This document shows, one piece after another, positions 10,029 to 17,661 of a stretch of DNA of 64,000 bases. Below the pieces are notes generated by a model. That model was not told the DNA's origin. It worked only from the letters and a program-made list of their open reading frames with translations, and searched no databases. Positions within the stretch are counted from its first letter, which is position 1, and each line of letters starts with the position of its first letter. Location of the stretch: contig NZ_CP036276.1 of NCBI RefSeq assembly GCF_007747995.1, positions 6,004,001 to 6,068,000 on the forward strand, given 5' to 3'. The translations under genes were made by a program, and so were the position numbers. Source of the stretch: Symmachiella dynata (GTDB lineage: Bacteria > Planctomycetota > Planctomycetia > Planctomycetales > Planctomycetaceae).

Positions 10029-11981
10029 ATGGCCCGGCCTATTGGATCGATCAAAGATCATCTTGTCTTCCTACTGACTCTCGTCGGGTTTGCTGGTCTG
10101 ATTCTCTACGCCTATTCTCGGCAGGATTCTCAACCAGCGACGACCGAAGTCGCAAAACCGCCAACCCCCACCCGCCCGGCAGGGCCCGTCCGGGTTCAAG
10201 AGTTTGGCCAATACGCACTGTGGTGGGATGGCATCCCTGAACAAGTCAAAGCGGATCGCGTGGACACCGGGGCACATACCAACATCTACCCGTCCGATTA
10301 CAGCGGTCCCGAGTCGTGTCGCAAATGCCATGAGGAAAATTACGATTCATGGTCAAAGCACCCGCACCATTGGATGAATGCGCTAGCAGACGCTGAAACC
10401 GTCAAAGGCGATTTCTCGGGAAACGCCAAAATCGAGTACTTGGGTGGAACGGCCACGTTCTACCGCGATGGCGAAAAGTATTGCATGCAACTCGAACGTG
10501 ACGGCGTGCGGCACGTGTCCGAGATTAACCAAACCATTGGATCGCGTTTTTACCAGTACTATGTGGGTCGGCAACTGGAAGGGCCAGAACCGGCTGACCA
10601 TCCTCGTTACACCGAGGACCATGTCCTTCCGTTTGGTTACTGGTTGGATCGCAAGGAATGGGTTCCGATTGTTCACGTACATGAACCGGACCGGGAAAGT
10701 AAGGATTACGATCCCTTCCCGTTGCAAGCATCACCGCCTTGGAACGACTGGGATACCTATTGCGACCAGGCAACCGATCTTTACCGGGCGCAGTGCAATT
10801 TCTGCCACACAACGTTTCCGGTCGGTGATATGCTGATGCGCGATCAGCAGAAGATCGGGCTGTTTGTGCCGGTGAATTTAAATCTTTCCCTGCCGGACTA
10901 CGTGGCGAAAGCCACACCAGAGTTGTGGGATCCTCAACGGCAGCCCTGGGAAGTCACCAATGACGAGATTGTTTCAATTCTTAGAAAATATCGTACGTTC
11001 GAAGCCAAAGACAAAGCAGTGACCCTAGGAGTCAGTTGCGAGGCTTGTCATTTGGGGGCTAAAGAACATGCGGAAAACAAAGCCATCAAACCCAAATTTT
11101 TCCCCGCAAGCCCCGACCTCGCAATCCATACCGCTGATGGTCAGATGGATTTTGGCCGTACCCATGACAATGTGAATTGGGCTTGTGGTCGCTGCCATGT
11201 CGGCCCTCGTCCATCATTTGCCTCAGGCAGTTCGACCTGGAACTCGACCGAGTATTCCGACGCGATGAAGGGGAGCTGCTACACAAAGCTGACTTGTATC
11301 GAATGCCATGACCCGCACGAGGCGACTGGACCGAAATGGTCACAGACACCTGCCCAGGATGATGCGTCCTGCCTGAAGTGCCACGAACAGTTCTTGCCCA
11401 CGGACGCTCGGCAGGCACATACGCACCACCCGATCGACAGCGAAGGAAGCCGCTGCATGAACTGCCACATGCCACGGATCAACGAAGGGCTGCAAGACGT
11501 CGTTCGCACACACACGATTTTCTCACCCACCAACCCTGACATGATCGAGGCCAACGAACCCAATGCCTGCAACATGTGTCATGTCGATCGCCCGATCGAC
11601 TGGACGCTTGAGCATTTAAAAGAATGGTATGACACATCGTTTAACGAATTCGCTTTGAAGAGAAACTATCCAGAGCGTGAAGCTCCCGCGGCGATCGGCT
11701 GGCTGAAGAGCGACAAAGAGCACGTTCGACAGGTCGCCACTGATGCCTTAACACGCGAGGACTCAACCTGGGCTCTGGCCGATTTGCTAGGCGCACTCGA
11801 TGATCCATTCCGTACAAATCGTCAATTTGCGCGTATCGGCCTGGAAAGAATGTTGGGCATCCAACTTTCTGATTATGGCTATCAGTACTATATGACCGAA
11901 GAACAACGTCAAGAACCATTAAAACGAATTCGCGAAGCTTTGATCCCGGAGGATCTCCCCTCAAAGCCCGATGGATCGTGA
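10029..11981 (+). CDS. Membrane-anchored octaheme c-type cytochrome
   Basis: A 650-residue protein with one N-terminal membrane segment (about residues 11-28) and eight CxxCH haem-binding motifs: CRKCH (Cys97), CNFCH, CEACH, CGRCH, CIECH, CLKCH, CMNCH and CNMCH. Many extra histidines could be distal ligands. After the last haem site a helical segment (about residues 560-640: WLKSDKEHVRQVATDAL, DLLGALDDPFRTNRQ) resembles HEAT-type repeats. It should be an electron-transfer or redox-enzyme subunit on the outer face of the cytoplasmic membrane. Sequence around the haems does not match octaheme nitrite or hydroxylamine enzymes I know, so no reaction is assigned. ATG 10029 has GGAG 9 bp upstream; a 23-residue longer start at 9960 lacks one. 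The gene stands alone before a tRNA. Confidence 0.85.
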   Translation: MARPIGSIKDHLVFLLTLVGFAGLILYAYSRQDSQPATTEVAKPPTPTRPAGPVRVQEFGQYALWWDGIPEQVKADRVDTGAHTNIYPSDYSGPESCRKCHEENYDSWSKHPHHWMNALADAETVKGDFSGNAKIEYLGGTATFYRDGEKYCMQLERDGVRHVSEINQTIGSRFYQYYVGRQLEGPEPADHPRYTEDHVLPFGYWLDRKEWVPIVHVHEPDRESKDYDPFPLQASPPWNDWDTYCDQATDLYRAQCNFCHTTFPVGDMLMRDQQKIGLFVPVNLNLSLPDYVAKATPELWDPQRQPWEVTNDEIVSILRKYRTFEAKDKAVTLGVSCEACHLGAKEHAENKAIKPKFFPASPDLAIHTADGQMDFGRTHDNVNWACGRCHVGPRPSFASGSSTWNSTEYSDAMKGSCYTKLTCIECHDPHEATGPKWSQTPAQDDASCLKCHEQFLPTDARQAHTHHPIDSEGSRCMNCHMPRINEGLQDVVRTHTIFSPTNPDMIEANEPNACNMCHVDRPIDWTLEHLKEWYDTSFNEFALKRNYPEREAPAAIGWLKSDKEHVRQVATDALTREDSTWALADLLGALDDPFRTNRQFARIGLERMLGIQLSDYGYQYYMTEEQRQEPLKRIREALIPEDLPSKPDGS

Positions 11982-12029
11982 GAGTCTGTTGCGACGTTTT
12001 TTCGAATTGGTAACATAGACGCTAACTTT

Positions 12030-12101
12030 GCGGGCGTAGCTCAGTGGTAGAGCGTTAGCTTCCCAAGCTAAATGTCGAGGGTTCGATCCCCTTCGCCCGC
12101 T
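12030..12101 (+). tRNA. tRNA-Gly (anticodon CCC)
   Basis: A complete cloverleaf: acceptor stem GCGGGCG/CGCCCGC, D-arm GCTCAGTGGTAGAGC, anticodon stem TTAGC/GCTAA with loop TTCCCAA (anticodon CCC at 12062-12064), and T-arm GAGGGTTCGATCCCC. The discriminator base is T and no CCA is encoded. The 3' end is followed within three bases by the left arm of a large palindrome. Confidence 0.95.
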
Positions 12102-12103
12102 CT

Positions 12104-12347
12104 GCGGCTCAGCCACTTGGTGCGAGCTGCCGCTCGGAGGGGGCGATTGCCGCTCCCGTTGGTCGCTTGCATGGAGAGTGTAAGGCGTTGGGCAACGCTG
12201 CTTTACTCTGGATGGGCATTGGGCAAATGCTACCCTTTACGCGACTCCGCAAAAACCATCGCCCACCCGACCACCCCCCGTAGCGACCAACGGGAGCGGC
12301 CTCCCCCACCTCGAGCGGAAGCTCGAACCAAGCGGCCACGCCGCCGC
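12104..12347. repeat. Large imperfect palindrome at converging gene ends
   Basis: Left arm 12104-12167 and right arm 12282-12347 are imperfect reverse complements, sharing GCTCCCGTTGGTCGCT and a CTTGG..CGAGC..CCGCTCG core. The left arm starts 3 bp after the tRNA and the right arm ends at the stop codon (12348-12350) of the leftward DUF1501 gene. The centre holds smaller hairpins (GGCGTTGGGCAACGC). The same arms recur at 45904-46197. A terminator or REP-like role is inferred from position. Confidence 0.85.
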
Positions 12348-13766
12348 TTAGGAGATGATTTGGTTGATGACTTTTCCGTGGACGTCGGTGAGTCGGCGGT
12401 CGATGCCGTTATGGCGGAAGGTGAGGCGCTCGTGGTCGATGCCGAGCAGGTGCAGCAATGTGGCATGGATGTCGTAACAGTAGGCCGGGTTCTCGACCGC
12501 TTTGTAGGACCATTCGTCGGTTGCTCCGTAGGTCACGCCCCCTTTGATCCCACCGCCCGCTAGCCAATTGGTAAAGCCGAAGGGGTTGTGGTCACGGCCC
12601 ACATTGCCTTGGCTGCAGGGCATGCGACCGAATTCTGTGGTCCAAAGGATGATCGTATCATCCAGCATACCGCGCTGTTTGAGGTCCTTGATCAGCCCGG
12701 CGATCGGTTTGTCGATGCTGGTGCCCAGGATGCCGTGATCCCGCTCGACGTCTTCGTGGGAATCCCAGTTCCGTCGCGGATGCCCGTTGTCTGCTCCGCT
12801 CCAAATTTGTACGAACCGCACGCCTCGTTCCAGCATCCGCCGGGCGACGAGACAATTCCGGCCGACTTCAGCTGTCTCGGTTTGGTCTACGCCATAAAGT
12901 TTTTGCGTTGCTGCGGTCTCTTCGGTGATGTCCAATACTTGCGGAGCGCTGACTTGCAACTTGGCTGCTAACTCGTAGGAACGAATGCGGGCCGATAAAC
13001 GCGAATCGCCCGGTCGTTGGTCCGCATGCCGTTGATTGAGTTTGGCAAGTACGTCCTGCCCGGCGGCATCGCCAGCGGCGGTCACGTAACCGGCTTCGGG
13101 GGGAAACAAATCTGAGATTGGGTTTTTGGCCGAGGGGCGAATCATCGTGCCTTGATACGATGCCGGCAAAAATCCAGCGGACCAGTTTTGCGGACCCGAG
13201 GGCGCAAAGCCGCGACTGTCGGGCAACACAACGAACGCAGGGAGATTGTCGTTTAGACTCCCCAGCGCGTATTGCACCCACGATCCCGCGCTGGGAAATC
13301 CGGGGAGTACAAAACCAGTTGCCTGCATCAGCGTGGCTGGGCCGTGAATATTGGATTTGGCGACCATTGAATGCACGAAGGCAATGTCGTCGGCGCAGGA
13401 ACCGATGTGCGGGACAATGTCGCTGATCATCTTGCCGCACTCACCATGCGCCCGCCACTTCCAGGGGGACTGCATGACCTTGCCGGGGCTGGATTGGAAC
13501 AGCTCGACCTTTTCGCCGGGATCAAACGGCTCGCCATTTTTCTTGAGCAGAGCGGGTTTGTAGTCGAACAGATCGCATTGGCTGGCAGCGCCCGACATAT
13601 AAAACTGCACGACCCGCTTCGCACGCGGCGGATGATGCACGATCGGCTCGCGTCGTCCGGTGGAGGTCTCCGCTAACAGCCCGTCGCGATCCAGCAACGA
13701 CGCCAGCGCAATGCCTCCCAAACCACCGCCATACCGCCACAGAAATTCGCGTCGATCAATCGCCAC
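12348..13766 (-). CDS. DUF1501 family protein, Tat-exported
   Basis: A third DUF1501 protein, about 472 residues, unlinked to the tandem pair at 330-3171. It starts with a Tat-like signal (IDRREFLWRYGGGLGG) and shows the family blocks QFYMSGAASQCDLFDYKP, TEFGRMPCSQGNVGRDHNP and ATLLHLLGIDHERLTFRHNG. The GTG at 13766 is preferred because AAAGGCGG lies about 7-10 bp before it; a start at 13787 is in frame. Its stop codon touches the right arm of the large palindrome. No DUF1549/1553 partner is adjacent. Confidence 0.88.
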   Translation of the reverse strand: MAIDRREFLWRYGGGLGGIALASLLDRDGLLAETSTGRREPIVHHPPRAKRVVQFYMSGAASQCDLFDYKPALLKKNGEPFDPGEKVELFQSSPGKVMQSPWKWRAHGECGKMISDIVPHIGSCADDIAFVHSMVAKSNIHGPATLMQATGFVLPGFPSAGSWVQYALGSLNDNLPAFVVLPDSRGFAPSGPQNWSAGFLPASYQGTMIRPSAKNPISDLFPPEAGYVTAAGDAAGQDVLAKLNQRHADQRPGDSRLSARIRSYELAAKLQVSAPQVLDITEETAATQKLYGVDQTETAEVGRNCLVARRMLERGVRFVQIWSGADNGHPRRNWDSHEDVERDHGILGTSIDKPIAGLIKDLKQRGMLDDTIILWTTEFGRMPCSQGNVGRDHNPFGFTNWLAGGGIKGGVTYGATDEWSYKAVENPAYCYDIHATLLHLLGIDHERLTFRHNGIDRRLTDVHGKVINQIIS

Positions 13767-13855
13767 AGGGATTCCGCCTTTCACCAAACCAAGTTTGCGC
13801 TACGTCCAAGAACCATTATTCGTGGTTTTGCAGTGGTGAGCAAGTGCTTGAAAGA

Positions 13856-13985
13856 ATTCACCACGGAGGCACAGAGTTTACTAGACCATAGGCTATAGAC
13901 CGTAGGCTTTAGGGTTGAGCTGCAAATGCCCTGCCTACGGACTATGGTCTAAAGCCTACAGCCTCTTTCCGCCTCCGTGGTGAAT
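13856..13985. repeat. Nested inverted repeat after ruvA
   Basis: Outer arms 13856-13870 and 13971-13985 are a perfect 15-bp inverted repeat (ATTCACCACGGAGGC). Inside, 13882-13891 and 13942-13951 pair perfectly (TAGACCATAG), with further short repeats of CCATAGGCTATAGACC type. It lies 10 bp downstream of the ruvA stop codon and could end its transcript. Confidence 0.8.
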
Positions 13986-13995
13986 CGTCACAGCG

Positions 13996-14616
13996 TTACT
14001 TCTGCTGCCGATAAACCTCCGCCAGCAAGTCCTCGATCGATTTGAACTTCTTGCCGCTCTCCGCAACCGTTTCGATTTTCAGTCGAGCGTCGGCGGTGGA
14101 GTGTCCTAGGCTGAGCAGGGCTTCGTAGGCCTCGGTGAGAATGTCGCCGTCGGTGCTCTTGTCGTCGGGGAAGTCGCGTTCGATCATCAGTGCGAATTTC
14201 GCCATTTTACGGCGCAGTTTGGCGACGATGCGTTCGGCCACCGCCGGGCCGATGCCGGGCAGCGCGCTGAGTTGTTTGACGTCCTGTTCCTCAATAGCGG
14301 TCGCCACCTCGCGAACCGGTCGGACGATCGCCCGCAGCGCCTTTTTGACGCCCACACCATCGACCGAACAAATTGCGTCGAAGAACTCTCGCTCGACGTC
14401 ATTGGCAAACCCGATCAGCCGCGGCGTGAGGCGGCCTTTTTGCGGATTGCCTTCGATGTATTCGATGGTCTTTAAGCTGACTTCTTCACCAATTTTCGAC
14501 TGCAACTGCCGTCGTACGAATTCGGGAATGAAGACTTCATATTCAAAGGCGCCGACGGCAATCGTCGCTTCCCCCGCAGATAGCCGCACCAACGGACCGG
14601 TAATTTTGGTTCTCAA
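13996..14616 (-). CDS. ruvA: Holliday junction branch-migration protein RuvA
   Basis: A 206-residue RuvA, the tetrameric protein that holds the Holliday junction and recruits RuvB helicase. The N-terminal OB fold opens with [18 protein letters not shown]; the two helix-hairpin-helix motifs are [14 protein letters not shown] and [17 protein letters not shown]; the C-terminal domain ([17 protein letters not shown]) is the RuvB-binding part. Length is normal. The start is TTG with GAGGG about 7 bp upstream. ruvB (44808) and ruvC (33467) lie elsewhere in this window, not in a ruvCAB operon. Confidence 0.95.
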   Translation of the reverse strand: MRTKITGPLVRLSAGEATIAVGAFEYEVFIPEFVRRQLQSKIGEEVSLKTIEYIEGNPQKGRLTPRLIGFANDVEREFFDAICSVDGVGVKKALRAIVRPVREVATAIEEQDVKQLSALPGIGPAVAERIVAKLRRKMAKFALMIERDFPDDKSTDGDILTEAYEALLSLGHSTADARLKIETVAESGKKFKSIEDLLAEVYRQQK

Positions 14617-14653
14617 TGTCGTTCCCTCAAGTATGCTGTGCCGCGCGTGTAGG

Positions 14654-14670
14654 ATGCGTCGTGACGCACC
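14654..14670. repeat. REP-like palindrome, copy 1
   Basis: GATGCGTCGTGACGCAC is a near-perfect palindrome. A second copy with a perfect TGCGTCATGACGCA core lies at 15168-15182, on the other side of the cupin gene. Confidence 0.6.
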
Positions 14671-14742
14671 TTTCTCGCGTAGTACGAATAATTTGCCATC
14701 ACCATAATAATCGATGCATAGAGATCATTGGCGACTGGCATT

Positions 14743-15129
14743 CTAAGACGGTGGCGGTGAATCGCAAGCCGAGTCCCGGTGGACGGTGTCGGGAGAAAAC
14801 GCCGGTAGGCAAACGGCGATATATTCCGCCCCGCCCTCGCCCGGCGTGCTATACCGTACCCATTCCCCCGGCTGTGCGACCACGGCTTGGCCGACTTGGA
14901 CATCAAACTCGCCGGTTTCGTGTTCGACGTGCAACGTACCGCGGATCACGACGGAGATTTCTTGAAATTGCGGCCGCTGCCCCGGTTCCACCCAACCGGC
15001 CGGCGAAACCATCCGGGCGACGCTCACATCCGACTGCCCCGTGTTCACCCGCCCGGCGAATTCCTGAATTTCCTTGGGCAAATTCCCTGCAGCTGCAACA
15101 ACGGTTGGTTGGTTGATCAACGTCGGCAT
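14743..15129 (-). CDS. Cupin domain protein
   Basis: A 128-residue single-domain cupin, a small beta-barrel usually binding a metal. Recognisable parts are EISVVIRGTLHVEHE (first cupin motif, but with few histidines) and VGQAVVAQPGEWVRYSTP (second motif). The histidine count is low compared with metal cupins, so metal binding is uncertain. There is no export signal. It is flanked on both sides by REP-like palindromes and is not clearly in an operon. Role unknown; ligand-binding or isomerase-type functions are possible. Confidence 0.75.
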   Translation of the reverse strand: MPTLINQPTVVAAAGNLPKEIQEFAGRVNTGQSDVSVARMVSPAGWVEPGQRPQFQEISVVIRGTLHVEHETGEFDVQVGQAVVAQPGEWVRYSTPGEGGAEYIAVCLPAFSPDTVHRDSACDSPPPS

Positions 15130-15167
15130 AGACCACCGTCTCCAGAAAGAGTTTCAGTTTTGTTGCA

Positions 15168-15255
15168 TGCGTCATGACGCACCCTACATTCCCTCACGCC
15201 TGTTCCCTCAAGCCTCACGTCTTTTTCCACGCCTGTCCCCTCAAGCCTCACGTCT
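15168..15255. repeat. REP-like palindrome plus short direct repeats
   Basis: TGCGTCATGACGCA (15169-15182) is a perfect 14-bp palindrome related to the copy at 14654. It is followed by two or more imperfect direct repeats of CCTCAAGCCTCACGTCT and CACGCCTGTCCCCTC up to 15255, just beyond the ppk2 stop codon. A similar string occurs at 61475-61500. Confidence 0.65.
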
Positions 15256-15260
15256 ACTTT

Positions 15261-16148
15261 TCACTTCTGTTCGGCGAACATGAAACGGCCTTCCAGTGGT
15301 AGCATGGTTGAGACGGGGCCGACGATGAGTGGGTCGGGTGCTACGGCGATGGATTCGTTTTTGTCGGGATAGGGGAGCCGGTGCAAAAACTCTTGCATGG
15401 CGCCGATACGGGCGCGGCGTTTGTCGTCGGAGCGGATGATCGTCCAGGGGGCGTGGTTAGTGTCGGTGAATAAAAACATTCCGTCGCGGGCTTTGGTGTA
15501 ATCGTCCCAGCGCTGCATCGCTTCAAAATCCATCGGACTGAGTTTCCAATGCTTGAGCGGGTCGTCTTGGCGGGACTCGATGCGACGACGTTGTTCTTTG
15601 CGGCTGACGTCAAACCAGAATTTGAAGAGATGCAATCCGCTGGCAATTTGTGCTGCTTCGAATTCCGGCACCTGGTGGATGAAGCGTTGGTAGTCTTCGG
15701 GAGTGCAATACCCCATCACCGGTTCGACCCCCGCGCGGTTGTACCAGGAGCGATCGAAAAACGTGATCTCTCCGCGGGTGGGGAGGTGCGCCACATAACG
15801 TTGAAAGTACCATTGCCCCAGTTGGGCTTCGGTTGGTTTTGGCAGAGCGACAACGCGAGCCAAGCGGGGATTGAGGTGCTGCAGAAACCGCTTGATGGTC
15901 CCCCCTTTGCCAGCGGCATCGCGGCCTTCAAAGACGATGGCGATCTTTTGATTTGCATCCAGCACCCATTTTTGGACCTTCATCAATTCAATCTGCAGTG
16001 CCAGCAACAGCTTGTCGTACTGTTTGCTTTTCAGTTTTTTGTCGTAGGGATAGGGACCATCGGCCGACTGGACCAGCGGAGCTTTTGCGTCGGCACGGGG
16101 TGCGCCGTTTTCCTGTTGGGATTCGGATTGTGATGGTTTCGTTGCCAT
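15261..16148 (-). CDS. ppk2: Polyphosphate kinase 2 family
   Basis: A 295-residue PPK2-family kinase, which transfers phosphate between inorganic polyphosphate and nucleotides. The P-loop is FEGRDAAGKGGTIKRF (about residues 72-87); FDRSWYNRAGVEPVMG carries the second phosphate-binding aspartate and arginines; WFDVSRKEQRRRIESR and SPMDFEAMQRWDDYTKA are the lid and C-terminal signatures. Length and motifs fit the single-domain class I type that mostly uses ADP or GDP. The N-terminal 30 residues are polar and unlike the core. It is leftward, divergent from kdsD. Confidence 0.92.
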   Translation of the reverse strand: MATKPSQSESQQENGAPRADAKAPLVQSADGPYPYDKKLKSKQYDKLLLALQIELMKVQKWVLDANQKIAIVFEGRDAAGKGGTIKRFLQHLNPRLARVVALPKPTEAQLGQWYFQRYVAHLPTRGEITFFDRSWYNRAGVEPVMGYCTPEDYQRFIHQVPEFEAAQIASGLHLFKFWFDVSRKEQRRRIESRQDDPLKHWKLSPMDFEAMQRWDDYTKARDGMFLFTDTNHAPWTIIRSDDKRRARIGAMQEFLHRLPYPDKNESIAVAPDPLIVGPVSTMLPLEGRFMFAEQK

Positions 16149-16478
16149 GGAGATTCACCGGTTTTTGAAGCGTTGAGAGATGACGGAGTTGAGAGCAGCG
16201 CCACCCTATTATAGGCATACGTGCGGGTGGAAAGTCGAACCAAAATTGCGGCGACAATGCGTGAGAATCTCACTGAAATCGCGCCGCAGGGGACCGAATC
16301 AACGGCTTGTTTTTATCCTGTGCAGAAAAATCGTTATGACTGACGCAAAGTTTTGAGACGAAGCGACGAAATTGAGATAGCGCAGGATCGGACAACTTGT
16401 CAGGGATGAAGAACGGACTCGCGACACAAACCTTTTCACAGACAGGCGTTACAAGACAAGACCGTCAACAAGACCACA
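16149..16478. other. Intergenic region between ppk2 and kdsD
   Basis: About 330 bp upstream of the kdsD promoter with no convincing gene on either strand. Short open frames here lack ribosome sites and resemble nothing known. Confidence 0.5.
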
Positions 16479-16507
16479 TTGACCGGTATCCGCACGACCG
16501 ATATACT
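16479..16507 (+). promoter_or_regulatory. Sigma70-type promoter for kdsD
   Basis: TTGACC (16479-16484), a 17-bp spacer and TATACT (16502-16507) form a near-consensus housekeeping promoter about 77 bp upstream of the kdsD start. It would also serve the OstA-like gene downstream. Confidence 0.7.
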
Positions 16508-16584
16508 CCCGCCCCGTCTCAACTATCCCATGCCGAGCCATCCCAGGCTGGGCTTGCTCTCATTTTTGGTCAAGGACGACCCGC

Positions 16585-17613
16585 ATGAGCGCGTTACAAC
16601 CCGCATCAGTCATCCCCACCGTCGAGGTGGTGCGGCTTCGCGCGGGAAAACAGATTATTCGCGAGGAAGCTACTGCGCTGAGTTGTGTGGCCGAGAATTT
16701 GTCGGTTCAGTTTTCGCACGCGGTCGAGACGATATTGGCATGCACCGGTCGCGTGGTGGTGACCGGCATGGGCAAAGCGGGATGGATCGGGCAAAAGATT
16801 GCCGCCACGTTGTCGTCGACCGGCACCCCCGCACAGTTTTTACATCCCGCCGAAGCAGTACACGGCGACTTGGGGTGCTTGCACGGTGACGATGTCGTCT
16901 TAGCTTTGTCCAATAGCGGCGAAACGGATGAAATCTGTCAGTTGATTCACCATCTGAAATCAATGCAAACCAGCTTGATTGCAATCACCGGGCGAGAAAC
17001 CAGTACCTTGGCAGCGGCGGCCGATATTACTTTGTCGTTAGGTCCGCTGGGCGAAGCAGGACAACTCAAACTCGCGCCGACGAATAGCACAACAGCCATG
17101 TTGGCCGTGGGCGATGCGCTGGCGCTTGTGATCAGTGAAGAACGAGGATTCACCCCCCAAGACTTCGCCCGGTTTCATCCAGGGGGAAGTTTGGGCAATC
17201 GGCTCAAAACGGTCGCGGAAACCATGCGACACGGTTCAGATTTGCGGATTTCCAACGAGACGCTTTCGATTCGCGACGTGTTGGTCGGTCTCAGCCGTCC
17301 AGAACGCCGCACCGGTGCGGTGATGTTGGTCGATGCCGACGGCGGCTTGACGGGGATTTTTACGGATAGTGATTTAGCGCGACTGTTGGAACAACGCGCC
17401 GACGAACAACTTGATCAACCAATCAGCAAGGTCATGACACAGCGACCGGTTACGATTGCCGCCGATGCCATGCTGACTGATGCGCTTGCGATACTCTCGC
17501 AGCGACGCATTAGCGAATTGCCGGTCGTCGATCCCGAGGGCCAGCCGGTGGGACTCATCGACATTACGGACGTCATCGGTTTGCTGCCGGATGTCGCCGC
17601 CCGCCCGGCTTGA
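16585..17613 (+). CDS. kdsD: D-arabinose-5-phosphate isomerase (KpsF/GutQ family)
   Basis: A 342-residue enzyme converting ribulose-5-phosphate to arabinose-5-phosphate, the first step towards Kdo for LPS. An SIS domain (about residues 40-180) contains TGMGKAGWIGQKIAATLSST, SNSGETDEI and PTNSTTAMLAVGDALA; the histidine-containing HPAEAVHGDLG is as expected for the active site. Two CBS domains follow (about 215-340). The next gene, an OstA-like protein, starts 48 bp later, which supports a role in outer-membrane LPS synthesis. Length is close to that of E. coli KdsD. Confidence 0.93.
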   Translation: MSALQPASVIPTVEVVRLRAGKQIIREEATALSCVAENLSVQFSHAVETILACTGRVVVTGMGKAGWIGQKIAATLSSTGTPAQFLHPAEAVHGDLGCLHGDDVVLALSNSGETDEICQLIHHLKSMQTSLIAITGRETSTLAAAADITLSLGPLGEAGQLKLAPTNSTTAMLAVGDALALVISEERGFTPQDFARFHPGGSLGNRLKTVAETMRHGSDLRISNETLSIRDVLVGLSRPERRTGAVMLVDADGGLTGIFTDSDLARLLEQRADEQLDQPISKVMTQRPVTIAADAMLTDALAILSQRRISELPVVDPEGQPVGLIDITDVIGLLPDVAARPA

Positions 17614-17661
17614 CCGTTTTATTCGCACAAACACACTTTAGAGAATCATGTAGGAACTGCT

